Assembly (NCBI GenBank): GCA_017991675.1
Contig: JAGOQB010000014.1
Span: 1-62,966 of the forward strand
Length of the DNA: 62,966 nucleotides
Direction: 5' to 3'
From: Phenylobacterium sp.
Lineage (GTDB): Bacteria > Pseudomonadota > Alphaproteobacteria > Caulobacterales > Caulobacteraceae
Shown here: positions 18,555 to 28,290 of the stretch, piece after piece
Position numbering within the stretch: the stretch's first letter is position 1
How the letters are laid out: every line of letters begins with the position of its first letter
Notes under the pieces: model-generated
Told to the model about the DNA's origin: nothing
What the model saw: only the letters and a program-made list of their open reading frames with translations
The model's database searches: none
Program-made: the position numbers and the translations under genes

Positions 18555-21446
18555 TCAGCCTCCGACAATCGTCTCGTAGGCGCTCCGCGCCCCTTTCCGC
18601 GAGCTCTCCAGCCTGGTGCGCAACGCACGGAAATCGCGCACGTCGCCGGCGCGCGCCAGTAGCGTGCGGAACGCCTTCGGCTCATCGGTCGGATCGGCGT
18701 TGTCGCCCAACGCGACCTTCAGCAGTTGCGTCAGGTTCTGCTGCAGAGCCCAGGCCTTGCGCAGGGCGGCGAGCGCGTCGGCCGGAGCGAGCCCGTCGAA
18801 GGCGGCCAGCGCCTCGGCGGTGTTCTGGCGCAGAGGACCGCCGTCGGCGGCGTGGGCCAGCTGCAGGTACTGGGCCGCGAACTCGATATCGACCAGCCCG
18901 CCCGGCGAGAGCTTCAGGTCCCATTCGCCCTTCGGCGGCCGCTCACGCTCCAGCAGCGTGCGCATGTCGCGGACGTCGGCCGCGGTCCGGACCGGGTCGC
19001 GCGGGCGGCGCAGGGCGGATTCGACCGCGCCCGCAGCCGCCTCGGCAAACTGCGGCGAGCTGGCCCAGACCACGCGGGCCCGGGTCAGGGCCAGCAACTC
19101 CCAGGTCTCGGCCTCACGCTCGTAGTAGTCCTCGAACGCCGTGAAGCTGACCGCCACCGGCCCCTTGGTGCCGGAGGGGCGGAGCTGCATGTCGACTTCA
19201 TAGAGCTCGCCCTCGCCGGTCGGGGTCGAGAGCGCGGCGATCAGGCGCTGGGTGAAGCGGCCATAGAAAACGTCGGCGCTCCACTCCTTAATCGACGAGG
19301 TCGCACCCGGCTCGGCCGCCCGGTAGAGGGTCATCAGGTCCAGGTCGGACCCGGCGCTCAGCTCGCGCGAGCCGCACTTGCCGAGCGCGATGACCGCGAC
19401 CTCGCCCGGGAAGCCGCCGCCAAGCCGCTCGGCCTCGGCCAGCGCCGCTGGGGCCAGCGCCTCCATGCAGATGTCGGCGAGGTCAGCGAACGCGCGGCCC
19501 GCGAGCTCGGCGCTGGCGGCCCCGCTCATCACCTGCACCCCGACACGGAACGCCTGTTCGCGGTGGATGCGTCGGACCGCGTCCATGACCTCCTCGAACC
19601 CATCGGCGCGACTGACCGCGTGGGCCATCACGCTGCGGTCCTCCTCGCTGTCGATGCTGGCGAAGAACGCCCCGTCGAGCAGGGCGTCGAGCGCCGCCGG
19701 GCGACGCGCCAGGGTGCTGGCCAGTCGCGGCGCGAAGGCCATGACCTGGACCATCAGCTCGAACAGCTTCGGCTGGGCCAGGAACAGCGACTGCAGCTGC
19801 ACCCCGGACGACAGCTTGGAGAAGAACGCCTCGAAGCGGGTGAAGGCCGCATCCGGCGCGCCGCTGGCCTGGGCCGCGTCCAGCAGCCGGGGCGCCAGGC
19901 GTGTGAAGAGCTCGCGCCCGCGCGCCGTGCGGGTCGCCTGGATATGGCCATGGTGCCAGCTGCGGATGGTCTGCGAGATCGTGGCCGGATGCGAGAACCC
20001 CATCCGCGACAGCGTCGCCAGGGTCTCCGGATCGTCCTCGACGCCCGTGAAGATCAGGCTGCCGAACCGGGAGGAAAGCTGTTCCTCGTCGGGGAAAAGC
20101 TCCCCATAGCGCCCGTTGACGGTCTTCAGGATACGCTCGATGGCGGCGTCGAAGCTGCGCACGCGATCAAAGCCCGAGAGCGCGGCCACCCGCTTGCGCT
20201 CGCCGTCGGATTCGGAGAGCCGGTGGGTCTGCTCGTCGGCCAGCATCTGGACCCGGTGCTCGGCGCTGCGCAGCTGGCGATAGGCCTCGGTCAGCTCGTC
20301 GGCGGCCTGGACCGAGACATGGCCGGCCGCCTCCAGGGCGCGCAGCGCGTCGAGCGTGCGCGGCGAGCGCAGCTCCGGGTGGCGGCCGCCAAGGATCAGC
20401 TGCTGGGTCTGGACGTAGAACTCGATCTCGCGGATGCCGCCGCGGCCGAGCTTGAGGTCGACGCCCTTGGCGGTCAGGCGCTCGTCGACCTTGTGGACGT
20501 GAATCTGCCGCTTGATCGAATGGATGTCGGCGATGGCCGCGAAATCGAGGTTCTTGCGCCAGATGAAGGGCGCCAGTTCGTCCAGAAACGCCTGGCCGCG
20601 GCCGATGTCGCCGGCCGCCGCCCGCGCCTTGATGAAGGCCGCCCGTTCCCAGTTCTGGCCGACGCTCTCGTAATAGTCGAAGGCGGCCGGGGCCGGCACG
20701 GCGGGCGGCGTCGAGGACGGATCAGGCCGCAGGCGCAGATCGACGCGGAACACGTACCCGTCGCCGGTCTTGTCCTGCATCATGTCGGCCAGCCGATGGG
20801 TCAGACGGACCGCGAAGGCCTGGGTCTCGACCCCGTCGGCCAAGGGCAGCACCTCAGGCTCGTAGAAGACCGAGATGTCGATGTCGCTAGAGTAGTTGAG
20901 TTCGTAGGCGCCGTGCTTGCCCATGGCGATGCAGAACCAGCCCGGAACTGGTCCCTCCTCGCCCGCGCCCAGGCGGGCCAGACGGCCGGCTTCCAACTCC
21001 CCACGCGCCGCCACGGTCAGCGCCGAGGCCAAAGCCGCATCGGCGAAGCGGGTCAGCGAGCCGGTCACCTGATCGAGGTTCCAGACCCCGCCGAGGTCGG
21101 CCAGTGCGATGAGCAGGTGCGCCTCGGCCTTCAGCTTGCGCAGCCCGGCCTTGGCGGCGTCCCAATCAGCCTGGGCCAGCGCCGCCGTCCGCTCCAGGAG
21201 ATCCTCGAACCGCGCCGCCGGCTCGCCGTCGAGCAGATCGCGCAACCGGCCAGGGTCGCGGCGCGCCAGGCCGGTCAGGTAGGGCGAAGCGCCGAACACC
21301 GGCGCCAGGGCCGGCCAGGCGCGTTCCAGCTGCGTGGTCCAGCTGTCGCGGGCCGCGGCCTCCTGCAGCACGTTGCGGGCGCGCTCGGCGGCCTTCTCGT
21401 CGGCGATCGGACCGCAGGGGCGGATGGCGTCTATCAATCGAGTCAT
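18555..21446 (-). CDS. glnE: GlnE, bifunctional glutamine synthetase adenylyltransferase/deadenylase
   Basis: The 963-residue enzyme attaches and removes AMP on glutamine synthetase in response to PII and glutamine. Two nucleotidyltransferase domains are visible. The N-terminal (deadenylation) one has AMGKHGAYELNYSSDIDISV (about 172-191). The C-terminal (adenylation) one has ALGKCGSRELSAGSDLDLM (about 675-693). Each is followed by its helical bundle. Length fits the family (about 950). It is downstream of the response regulator/kinase pair and degP on the same strand. The same neighbours occur with cytochrome c genes in rhizobia, as I recall. Initiation is ATG at 21444-21446. Confidence 0.95.
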   Translation of the reverse strand: MTRLIDAIRPCGPIADEKAAERARNVLQEAAARDSWTTQLERAWPALAPVFGASPYLTGLARRDPGRLRDLLDGEPAARFEDLLERTAALAQADWDAAKAGLRKLKAEAHLLIALADLGGVWNLDQVTGSLTRFADAALASALTVAARGELEAGRLARLGAGEEGPVPGWFCIAMGKHGAYELNYSSDIDISVFYEPEVLPLADGVETQAFAVRLTHRLADMMQDKTGDGYVFRVDLRLRPDPSSTPPAVPAPAAFDYYESVGQNWERAAFIKARAAAGDIGRGQAFLDELAPFIWRKNLDFAAIADIHSIKRQIHVHKVDERLTAKGVDLKLGRGGIREIEFYVQTQQLILGGRHPELRSPRTLDALRALEAAGHVSVQAADELTEAYRQLRSAEHRVQMLADEQTHRLSESDGERKRVAALSGFDRVRSFDAAIERILKTVNGRYGELFPDEEQLSSRFGSLIFTGVEDDPETLATLSRMGFSHPATISQTIRSWHHGHIQATRTARGRELFTRLAPRLLDAAQASGAPDAAFTRFEAFFSKLSSGVQLQSLFLAQPKLFELMVQVMAFAPRLASTLARRPAALDALLDGAFFASIDSEEDRSVMAHAVSRADGFEEVMDAVRRIHREQAFRVGVQVMSGAASAELAGRAFADLADICMEALAPAALAEAERLGGGFPGEVAVIALGKCGSRELSAGSDLDLMTLYRAAEPGATSSIKEWSADVFYGRFTQRLIAALSTPTGEGELYEVDMQLRPSGTKGPVAVSFTAFEDYYEREAETWELLALTRARVVWASSPQFAEAAAGAVESALRRPRDPVRTAADVRDMRTLLERERPPKGEWDLKLSPGGLVDIEFAAQYLQLAHAADGGPLRQNTAEALAAFDGLAPADALAALRKAWALQQNLTQLLKVALGDNADPTDEPKAFRTLLARAGDVRDFRALRTRLESSRKGARSAYETIVGG

Positions 21447-21500
21447 CAGGGAACGACATTAGCCGGGCGACGACGCCGCGCCACCCATGGCGCTCGCCGA

Positions 21501-22913
21501 TCAGGCCGCCCGCGGCAGGATCAGCGCCACCCGCAGGCCAGGTCCCATCTCGCCGACCTTGCCCGGACCTTCGGACAGCTCGAGCCGGCCGCCATGCGCC
21601 TCGGCGACGGCGGCGACCAGCGAGAGCCCGAGCCCGGAACCCGGCTCGCTGCGGCTGTTCTCCAGGCGCACGAAGCGCTCGACCACGCGGGCGCGGTCCT
21701 CGTCGGGCACCCCAGGACCGGTGTCGGTGACCGAGAACTCGATCTCGCCGGATGAGCGGCGGCGCACCCGCAGCATGATCGCCCCGCCGGCCGGCGTGTA
21801 CTTCACGGCGTTGTCCAGCAGGTTGGCCAGCGCCTGGGCCAGGAACTCGCGGTTGCCGCGGACCTGCAGGTTCTTGGCGAACTCGGCCCCGAACTCCAGG
21901 CCCTTGTCCTCGCAGGTCGGCTCGTAGAGTTCAGCCAGATCGGCGGCCAGCTCGGCCGGATCGAACAGGTTCTGGTCGGGCGCCTGGCCGGCGGCCTGCA
22001 GCCGGGCGATGGCCAGCACCGCGCCGAAGGTCTTCAGAACCCCGTCGGTGTCGTCGAGCGCCTGGGCCAGGGCCTCCTCGGCGTCGCCCTTGCCGGCCTC
22101 GACATCGAGATAGGCGGTCTCCAGTCGCGCCCGCAGCCGGGTCAGCGGCGAGCGCAGGTCATGGGCGATGGCGTCGCCGGCGTGACGGTGGCCAGCCATC
22201 GAGCGCTGCAGCCGGTCGAGCATCTCGTTGATGCCTTCGGAGAGTTCATCGAACTCGTCGCGGGCGCCGCGCACCGCCGCGCGGGCGTCGAAGTCGCCGT
22301 TGCGGACCGCCGCCACCACGTCGTTCAGCGCGCCCATGCTGCGCGAGACGTTGCGGCTGACAAGCAGGCCGCCAGCCAGGCCGAGCACGATCACCAGCGC
22401 CCCGGCGCCCCAGAGCGCGCGGGTGATCTTCACGACGTAGGCCTGGTCCTCGCTGATGTCGGCGCCGACGAACAGGATCTCGCCGCCGCTCAGCCGTTCC
22501 TGGATGCCTCGGGCCGGGTGCTTCACGAGCCGTCCGTGCGCGTCCTCGTCGGTGACCGAGAAGCTGGCGCGGGTCGATACGCCGACGGCCGCGCCGGCGT
22601 CCTCGATCGGCGACTCGGCGATCGAGCCGGAGATCCGCGCGCCGTCCGGCTTCATCAGCAGATAGAGGAAAGGCCGCTCGCTGGCCGCCCGCTCGATCAG
22701 TGACTGGTTGACCGCATCGACGCCGGCCCGGTCATAGGCCGCCACCAGCGAGCGCATCTCGCGCGTGATGTTCTGGTCCGTGCGCCGCGTCGCCTCGCCC
22801 GCGGTCGCCAGATAGATGTAGGCCAGGAACGCGCTGGCCGCCGCCGCGAACAGCGCCAGGAACAGCAGCGTCAGCCGGAACGGCGTGGTCCGAAAGAGCC
22901 TCGGCAGGCGCAT
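21501..22913 (-). CDS. Membrane sensor histidine kinase
   Basis: The 470-residue kinase has TM1 (about 13-35), a periplasmic sensor domain (about 36-165) and TM2 (about 166-187). A HAMP domain (about 188-240) leads into HisKA, with H251 in AIAHDLRSPLTRLRARLE. The HATPase domain has N box LANLLDNAVKYTP, DTGPGVP and GSGLGLSL. It is 15 bases downstream of its response regulator and forms an operon with it, placed between degP and glnE. The stimulus is unknown. Its position behind the envelope protease suggests envelope sensing, but that is inference. All catalytic motifs are intact. Confidence 0.9.
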   Translation of the reverse strand: MRLPRLFRTTPFRLTLLFLALFAAAASAFLAYIYLATAGEATRRTDQNITREMRSLVAAYDRAGVDAVNQSLIERAASERPFLYLLMKPDGARISGSIAESPIEDAGAAVGVSTRASFSVTDEDAHGRLVKHPARGIQERLSGGEILFVGADISEDQAYVVKITRALWGAGALVIVLGLAGGLLVSRNVSRSMGALNDVVAAVRNGDFDARAAVRGARDEFDELSEGINEMLDRLQRSMAGHRHAGDAIAHDLRSPLTRLRARLETAYLDVEAGKGDAEEALAQALDDTDGVLKTFGAVLAIARLQAAGQAPDQNLFDPAELAADLAELYEPTCEDKGLEFGAEFAKNLQVRGNREFLAQALANLLDNAVKYTPAGGAIMLRVRRRSSGEIEFSVTDTGPGVPDEDRARVVERFVRLENSRSEPGSGLGLSLVAAVAEAHGGRLELSEGPGKVGEMGPGLRVALILPRAA

Positions 22914-22928
22914 GGCGCGCGCCCGGCC

Positions 22929-23600
22929 TTAGGGATCGAGGCGGTAGCCCGCCCCGCGGACGGTCTGCAGCATCGCGCGGTCGAAGCCCTTGTCGATCTT
23001 CGAGCGCAGCCGCGAGACGTGCACGTCGATGACATTGGTCTGCGGGTCGAAGTGATACTCCCAGACCTTCTCGAGCAGCATGGTGCGCGTCACCGACTGG
23101 CCGGCGTGGCGCATCATGAACTCCAGTAGCTGGAACTCGCGCGGCTGCAGGTCGATCTCCTTGCCCTGGCGGTGCACGGTGCGGGCGATCAGATCCATCT
23201 CCAGCTCGCCGACCCGCAGCAGGGTCTGGACCGAGCCGGTCTCGCGCCGCCGCGACAGCGCCTCGACCCGGGCGATCAGTTCGACGAAGGCGTAGGGCTT
23301 GACCAGATAGTCGTCGCCGCCAGCCTTGAGGCCCTCGACGCGGTCGTTGATCTCTCCCAGCGCCGACAGGAACAGCACCGGGGTCTGGTCGCCCTCGCGG
23401 CGCAGCGCCTGAACCATCGAGACGCCGTCCATTCGCGGCATCATGCGATCGACGATCATGACGTCGAACTCGCCGGCCTGGGCGGCGGAAAGGCCGGCCT
23501 CCCCGTCGCTGGCCCGAACGCACTCGTGGCCGGCCTCGGTGAGGCCGCGGTCCATGACCTCGGCCGCCTCAAGATCGTCTTCGACAATCAAAATCCGCAT
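22929..23600 (-). CDS. OmpR-family response regulator
   Basis: The 223-residue regulator has a receiver domain (1-115) with acidic pair E8-D9-D10, phospho-acceptor D51 in VMIVDRMMPRMDG and the conserved Lys in LVKPYAF. The C-terminal winged helix (about 130-223) has REFQLLEFMMRHAGQSVTR and FDPQTNVIDVHVSRLRSKID. It is the DNA-binding partner of the kinase encoded 15 bases downstream, and lies 29 bases after degP on the same strand. Target genes cannot be inferred, though degP is an obvious candidate because of linkage. Confidence 0.93.
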   Translation of the reverse strand: MRILIVEDDLEAAEVMDRGLTEAGHECVRASDGEAGLSAAQAGEFDVMIVDRMMPRMDGVSMVQALRREGDQTPVLFLSALGEINDRVEGLKAGGDDYLVKPYAFVELIARVEALSRRRETGSVQTLLRVGELEMDLIARTVHRQGKEIDLQPREFQLLEFMMRHAGQSVTRTMLLEKVWEYHFDPQTNVIDVHVSRLRSKIDKGFDRAMLQTVRGAGYRLDP

Positions 23601-23629
23601 CGGTTCAGGCCCCCAGGATTGAACGCAGC

Positions 23630-25225
23630 CTAGCCGGAGATCTTCAGCGGCAGGAAGGAGGTACGACCGCCGCGATGCACCCCGACCAGGATGCTCTGAC
23701 GACCGGCCTTCTTGGCCGTGTTGACCGCCGCCGAGAAATCGGCCGCCGTGGTCACCGGCTCGCCGTTCGCCTGGACAAGGATGTCGTCCTTGCGCAGGCC
23801 GCGCTGCGCCGCATCCGACGACTGGTCGACGCTGGCGATCAGCAGGCCCTTGAAGCCCGGATCGAGGTTGAGGCGCCGACGCGAGGCCTCGTCGAGCGGC
23901 GCCAGGGCCAGGCCGAGCACGACCGGACGCTGGGCCTGGGCGTCGGGCTTGTCGCCGCCGCCGCGGTTCGCGCCGCCCTGCTGGTTGTCGTTGGCGGCGA
24001 GCTCACGTTCGGTCGGACGCACGCCCGAGCGGATCTCAACGGTCTTGCGCTTGCCGGCGCGCAGCACGTCCAGCCGCAGCACGTCGCCGGGCTTGGCCTT
24101 GGCCACCTCGCGGGTCAGCTCCGATGAGGTCTTGACGTTGGCGCCGTTCACCGAGGTCACGATGTCGCCCGATTGCAGGCCGCCGCGCTCGGACGGGCCG
24201 CCCGGGGTCACGTTGGCGACGATCGCGCCGCGCTGAGCGCCCAGGCCCTGGGCCTCGGCCATCTCTGCGGTGAAGTTCTGGATCGAGGCGCCGATGTAGC
24301 CGCGGGTGATCTTGCCGCCCGCGATCAGCTGCTTGGTGATCGAGTCGGCGACATCCGCGGGGATCGCGAAGCCGATGCCGACCGAACCGCCCGACGGCGA
24401 GAAGATCGCGGTGTTGACGCCGATCACACGGCCATAGACGTCGAAGGTCGGGCCGCCCGAGTTGCCCCGGTTGATCGGCGCGTCGATCTGGATGTAGTCG
24501 ACGAAGGTCTCGCCGATGTCGCGGCCATAGGCCGAAATGATGCCGGCCGTCGCCGTGCCGCCGAGGCCGAACGGGTTGCCGACCGTGATGACCCAGTCGC
24601 CGACCCGCGGCTTGCCGGCGTTCTCGAAGTTCACATACGGAAAGCCGTTGCCCTTGACCTTCAGGACGGCCAGGTCGGTGCCCTCGTCGCGACCGACGAC
24701 GACGGCGTCGAGTTCGCGCTCGTCCTTGAGCACGACCTTGATCTCCTTGGCGTTCTCGACGACGTGGTTGTTGGTGACGATGTAGCCGTCGCCCGAGATG
24801 AAGAAGCCCGAGCCCGAGGACTGTTGGCTGGGCAGGCGCGGCTGGCCGCGGCCCGGTCCCTGCTGGCCCTGTTGACCTTGCTGGCCTTCCTCGTCATCGC
24901 CGCCGCCCGGCGGCTGACGCGGAACGATGTCGAACGGGAAGTTCTCGAACCCCGGCACCCGGCGCAGGGCCGACGGGTCGACGTCCGAGGTGACGTTGAT
25001 CGAGACCACCGCCGGCGAGACCTTTTCGAAGATGTCGGCGAAGGACAGCGGCGCGCCCGGCGGCGGGGCGAAGATCGGCGCGGTCGAGGTGCGCATCAGC
25101 AGGCCGCGGTCGACGCTGGACTCCGCTCGCGGCTGGTCGGCGAGATTGGCGCCCGCAAGGGCCGCCGTCGCGACGCCGACGCCCGCCAGGGCGCCGAGGA
25201 GATAGCCGGTCTTCTTCGAGGTCAT
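23630..25225 (-). CDS. degP: DegP/HtrA periplasmic serine protease (Do family)
   Basis: The 531-residue trypsin-like protease/chaperone handles periplasmic protein quality control. An N-terminal signal or anchor helix (about 8-27) precedes the protease domain, with catalytic H154 (TNNHVV), D184 (GTDLAVLK) and S256 (RGNSGGP). Two PDZ domains follow (about 295-390 and 430-525; GLQSGDIVTSVNGANV and GLRKDDILVQANGEPV). A Gln/Gly/Pro-rich insert (about 104-136) precedes the catalytic core at the place of the family's LA loop. It lies between the cytochrome c maturation genes and a two-component pair. The 160-base upstream region probably holds its promoter, but I saw no convincing heat-shock consensus. 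Confidence 0.95.
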   Translation of the reverse strand: MTSKKTGYLLGALAGVGVATAALAGANLADQPRAESSVDRGLLMRTSTAPIFAPPPGAPLSFADIFEKVSPAVVSINVTSDVDPSALRRVPGFENFPFDIVPRQPPGGGDDEEGQQGQQGQQGPGRGQPRLPSQQSSGSGFFISGDGYIVTNNHVVENAKEIKVVLKDERELDAVVVGRDEGTDLAVLKVKGNGFPYVNFENAGKPRVGDWVITVGNPFGLGGTATAGIISAYGRDIGETFVDYIQIDAPINRGNSGGPTFDVYGRVIGVNTAIFSPSGGSVGIGFAIPADVADSITKQLIAGGKITRGYIGASIQNFTAEMAEAQGLGAQRGAIVANVTPGGPSERGGLQSGDIVTSVNGANVKTSSELTREVAKAKPGDVLRLDVLRAGKRKTVEIRSGVRPTERELAANDNQQGGANRGGGDKPDAQAQRPVVLGLALAPLDEASRRRLNLDPGFKGLLIASVDQSSDAAQRGLRKDDILVQANGEPVTTAADFSAAVNTAKKAGRQSILVGVHRGGRTSFLPLKISG

Positions 25226-25385
25226 AAGCCTTCAATTTCCCTGTGGGCGCCCAGTGTCAGATAGCACGGGCACGTCCCCGACAACCTATGTTCGATGCCA
25301 AAGAGCGCAATGTCTCTCAAGTTACGTTTAGGTCACGCTCGGCTCTTCATAGCGTTCAATGTTTGGCGCAATCTTGTCACGCTGC

Positions 25386-25823
25386 TCAATCGCGCGACAG
25401 GTCATCCAGGCGCGCAGCTTCCTCGGGCGACAGCGCCTCGTCCGCCGGGCGATTGCGCAGGGTGCGGAACAACAGCCACAGGCCCAGCAACACCACCACT
25501 ACCGGCGCGCCCCAGAGCGCGGCGTTGCCCAGCGAGAAGGCCGGCTTGAGCAACACGAATTCGCCGTAGCGATCGGTCAGGTGTTTGCGCACCTCGGCGT
25601 CGGTCTTGCCGGCCTTGACCTCGTCGCGCACGAGTTGGCGAAGGTCAGCAGCCAATTCGGCGTTGGAGTCGTCGATCGACTCGTTCTGGCAGACCATGCA
25701 GCGGACCTCGCGGAAGAGTCCGCGCGCGCGCGCCTCCTGCGCCGGGTCGGGCAGCCGCTCGGCCGGGTCGGACGCCGCGGCGATGCAGAGCACCGCGCCC
25801 AGGATCGCCGCCAGCCGCCTCAT
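25386..25823 (-). CDS. ccmH: CcmH (CycL), apocytochrome c thioreductase subunit
   Basis: The 145-residue protein has a signal peptide, a periplasmic three-helix domain with the redox motif C42-M-V-C45 (the family's RCxxCQN), and one C-terminal TM helix (about 104-124). It reduces the apocytochrome c CXXCH disulfide before haem ligation by the CcmF/H complex. It is the last gene of the ccmI-E-F-H operon and its ATG overlaps the ccmF stop by four bases. Length matches the short alphaproteobacterial CycL, without the TPR extension of E. coli CcmH. Confidence 0.93.
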   Translation of the reverse strand: MRRLAAILGAVLCIAAASDPAERLPDPAQEARARGLFREVRCMVCQNESIDDSNAELAADLRQLVRDEVKAGKTDAEVRKHLTDRYGEFVLLKPAFSLGNAALWGAPVVVVLLGLWLLFRTLRNRPADEALSPEEAARLDDLSRD

Positions 25824-27796
25824 GCGGCGACCGCCTGCTGCTTGCGGCCGGCCGCCAGGCGCAGCCGGCGATCGGACAACGACACCACGCCGCCCAGCGC
25901 CATGATGCCCGGACCGATGAAGATCAGCAGCGCCCAGGGATTCCAGTAGCCGCGCACCAGCCAGACGGGTTGGCCCGCGGCGTCACGGCGCTCGCCGAGC
26001 ACGACATAGAGGTGATCCAGGCCGCGTGTGCAGATCGCCACCTCGGTCGTGGTCTGGCCGCCGGCCGGATAGAAGCGGCGCTCGGGCTTGGGCGCGCAGA
26101 TCTGCGTCTCGCCCTTGAAGGCCCGCAGCAGGCCCCGTTCGGCCTCGTAGTTCGGTCCTTCGACGCCGCGGATGTCGTCGAGCACGAGGCTGTACTCGCC
26201 AAGGTTCAGCCGCCCGCCGATCGGCAGGGTTTCCGCCGCCTCGAGTTTCCATCCGGTTTCGAAGCAGGCGCCGAGCACGAACACGCCCAGACCCAGGTGC
26301 GCCAGGGTCATGCCCCAGGCGCCGCGCGGCAGGCCCGCGAGCCGCCGCAAGGTCTCGGCCGCCGAAACGCGGAACATCCGAGTGCGCTCGGCCAGCTCGA
26401 CCAGCGCTCCGATCACCAGCCAGGCGCCCATCGCCACGCCGGCGGCGGAGAAGGCTTTGCGCGGGCTGATCAGGGCGTAGGCCGCCAGGCCGCAGGCGAG
26501 CGCGATCAGCGCGGCCAGCCAGAGGCGCTGGACGACGCCGTTCAGGTCGCCGCGCTTCCAGGCCAGCAGCGGTCCGGCGGGAAGGATGATCGCCAGGGCC
26601 GCCATCAGCGGGGTGAAGGTCAGGTTGAAGAACGGGGGACCGACCGAGATCGCCTCCCCGGTCGCCGCCTCGCGCATCAGCGGATAGAGCGTGCCGAGCA
26701 GGACCGTGGCGGTCGCCGCCGCCAGCAGGATGTTGTTCAGCACCAGCGCGCTCTCGCGGCTGACCGGGGCGAAGACCCCGCCGCGGGCGAACAGCGGCGC
26801 ACGCCAGGCGAACAGGGCGAAGCCGGCGCCGGCGGTGACGCCCAGGATCATCAGCAGCAGCACCCCGCGCGTCGGGTCGACCGCGAAGGCGTGCACCGAG
26901 GTCAGCACCCCCGAGCGCACCAGGAACGCGCCCAGCATCGAGAAGGTGAAGGCCGCCAGCGCCAGGAACACGGTCCAGCCGGCCAGCGCCCCGCGCTTTT
27001 CGGTGACGATCGCCGAGTGCAGCAGGGCCGCGGCGATCAGCCAGGGCATGAAGCTGGCGTTCTCGACCGGGTCCCAGAACCACCAGCCGCCCCAGCCGAG
27101 TTCGTAGTAGGCCCAGAACGCGCCAAGCGTGATGCCGACGGTCAGGGCGCTCCACGCAGCCAGGGTCCAGGGCCGCACCCAGCGCGCCCAGGCCGCATCG
27201 ACGCGGCCCTCGATCAGGGCCGCGACCGCGAACGAGAACACCACCGACATGCCGACATAGCCGACGTAGAGCGCCGGCGGGTGGAAGGCGAGCGCCGGGT
27301 CCTGCAGCAGCGGATTGAGCGAGCGACCCTCGACCGGCGCATTGAGCACGCGGTTGAACGGGTTGGAGGCGAAGACCGTGTAGGCCAGGAAGACCACGCC
27401 CAGCAGACCCTGGACCGCGATGGTCAGGGTCTTGAGCCCCGCCGGTAGGTCGCGGCCGTACAGCGCCACCGCCGCCCCGCAGCCGGTCAGCGCCAGGCAC
27501 CACAGCAGCATCGAGCCTTCGTGGCTGCCCCAGGTCCCGGCCACGCGGTAGAGCAGCGGCTTGGCGGTGTGGGAGTTGGCCGCCACGTTGGCGACCGAGA
27601 AGTCCGAGGTCACGAACGCGTACATCAGCGCCGCGAAGGCGACGAGCAGCGCCACAGACGCGCCGATCGCCGCGCCCTGCGCCGCCCCGGCCATCACCGG
27701 CGAGCGCCGCCAGCGGGCGAGCCCCCCGACCAGCGCCTGAGCCACGGACAGCGCCAGGGCCAGCGCCAGCGAAAACGCCCCGATTTCGACGATCAT
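25820..27796 (-). CDS. ccmF: CcmF (CycK), cytochrome c haem lyase core subunit
   Basis: The 658-residue polytopic membrane protein transfers haem from CcmE to apocytochrome c. It has the conserved GTWGSHEGSMLLW and the haem-handling tryptophan-rich WWD signature GWGGWWFWDPVENASFMPWL. About 14 hydrophobic segments and a periplasmic loop near the C-terminus (about 515-610) complete it. The frame is open upstream to 27850. ATG at 27794-27796 overlaps the ccmE stop (ATGA) and gives the usual N-terminus MIVEIGAF, so I chose it. It is third in the ccmI-E-F-H operon. Confidence 0.95.
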   Translation of the reverse strand: MIVEIGAFSLALALALSVAQALVGGLARWRRSPVMAGAAQGAAIGASVALLVAFAALMYAFVTSDFSVANVAANSHTAKPLLYRVAGTWGSHEGSMLLWCLALTGCGAAVALYGRDLPAGLKTLTIAVQGLLGVVFLAYTVFASNPFNRVLNAPVEGRSLNPLLQDPALAFHPPALYVGYVGMSVVFSFAVAALIEGRVDAAWARWVRPWTLAAWSALTVGITLGAFWAYYELGWGGWWFWDPVENASFMPWLIAAALLHSAIVTEKRGALAGWTVFLALAAFTFSMLGAFLVRSGVLTSVHAFAVDPTRGVLLLMILGVTAGAGFALFAWRAPLFARGGVFAPVSRESALVLNNILLAAATATVLLGTLYPLMREAATGEAISVGPPFFNLTFTPLMAALAIILPAGPLLAWKRGDLNGVVQRLWLAALIALACGLAAYALISPRKAFSAAGVAMGAWLVIGALVELAERTRMFRVSAAETLRRLAGLPRGAWGMTLAHLGLGVFVLGACFETGWKLEAAETLPIGGRLNLGEYSLVLDDIRGVEGPNYEAERGLLRAFKGETQICAPKPERRFYPAGGQTTTEVAICTRGLDHLYVVLGERRDAAGQPVWLVRGYWNPWALLIFIGPGIMALGGVVSLSDRRLRLAAGRKQQAVAA

Positions 27797-28290
27797 CGCG
27801 CGGCCGGTTCCGCCGAATAGCTGGGCGCCGGCGCGCCTTCGCCGCGCCACTCGCCCTGCTCCTTGATGGCTTTGGCGACCTCGCGCGGCATGTACTTTTC
27901 GTCGTGCTTGGCCAGCACCTGCTTGGCCTGGAAGTCGCCGTCGGCCTGGAACGCGCCGGTGGCGACGATCCCCTGGCCTTCGCGGAACAGGTCAGGCAGG
28001 TCGCCGGAAAAGCTGACCTTGGTCGAGGCGAGCTGGTCGGAGACCACGAACTCGACGCGGCCGTCGGGATGCTTGACCACGCTGCCCGGCTGCACCAGGC
28101 CGCCGAGCTGGATCGAGCGGCCGACCGGCGGCTTGGCCTCGGCCGCCTGGGCCGGGGTGTAGAAGAACGAGATCGAGTCCGACAGGCCCCACAGAGTCAG
28201 GCCGACGGCGAGCGCCAGCACCGGCGCGATCGCCGCGACCAGATAGAGACGCCTGCGCGCCTTCGGAGATTTGGGCAGCCAGCCGCTCAT
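27793..28290 (-). CDS. ccmE: CcmE (CycJ), haem chaperone
   Basis: The 165-residue membrane-anchored periplasmic protein binds haem covalently and carries it to CcmF. It has one N-terminal TM (about 16-36) and an OB-fold domain (about 50-135). The haem-binding histidine is H129 in LAKHDEKYMP. A flexible C-terminal tail follows. It overlaps ccmI upstream and ccmF downstream by four bases each, indicating translational coupling. Confidence 0.95.
   Translation of the reverse strand: MSGWLPKSPKARRRLYLVAAIAPVLALAVGLTLWGLSDSISFFYTPAQAAEAKPPVGRSIQLGGLVQPGSVVKHPDGRVEFVVSDQLASTKVSFSGDLPDLFREGQGIVATGAFQADGDFQAKQVLAKHDEKYMPREVAKAIKEQGEWRGEGAPAPSYSAEPAAR

Noticed and set aside
18726-21755. A plus-strand open frame of 1009 codons opposite glnE
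   Set aside because: Same artefact; glnE on the other strand has both nucleotidyltransferase domains intact.
25226-25385. Possible heat-shock (sigma-32) promoter before degP
   Set aside because: A CTTGAG-like element is present, but no matching -10 at the right spacing, so I do not annotate it.
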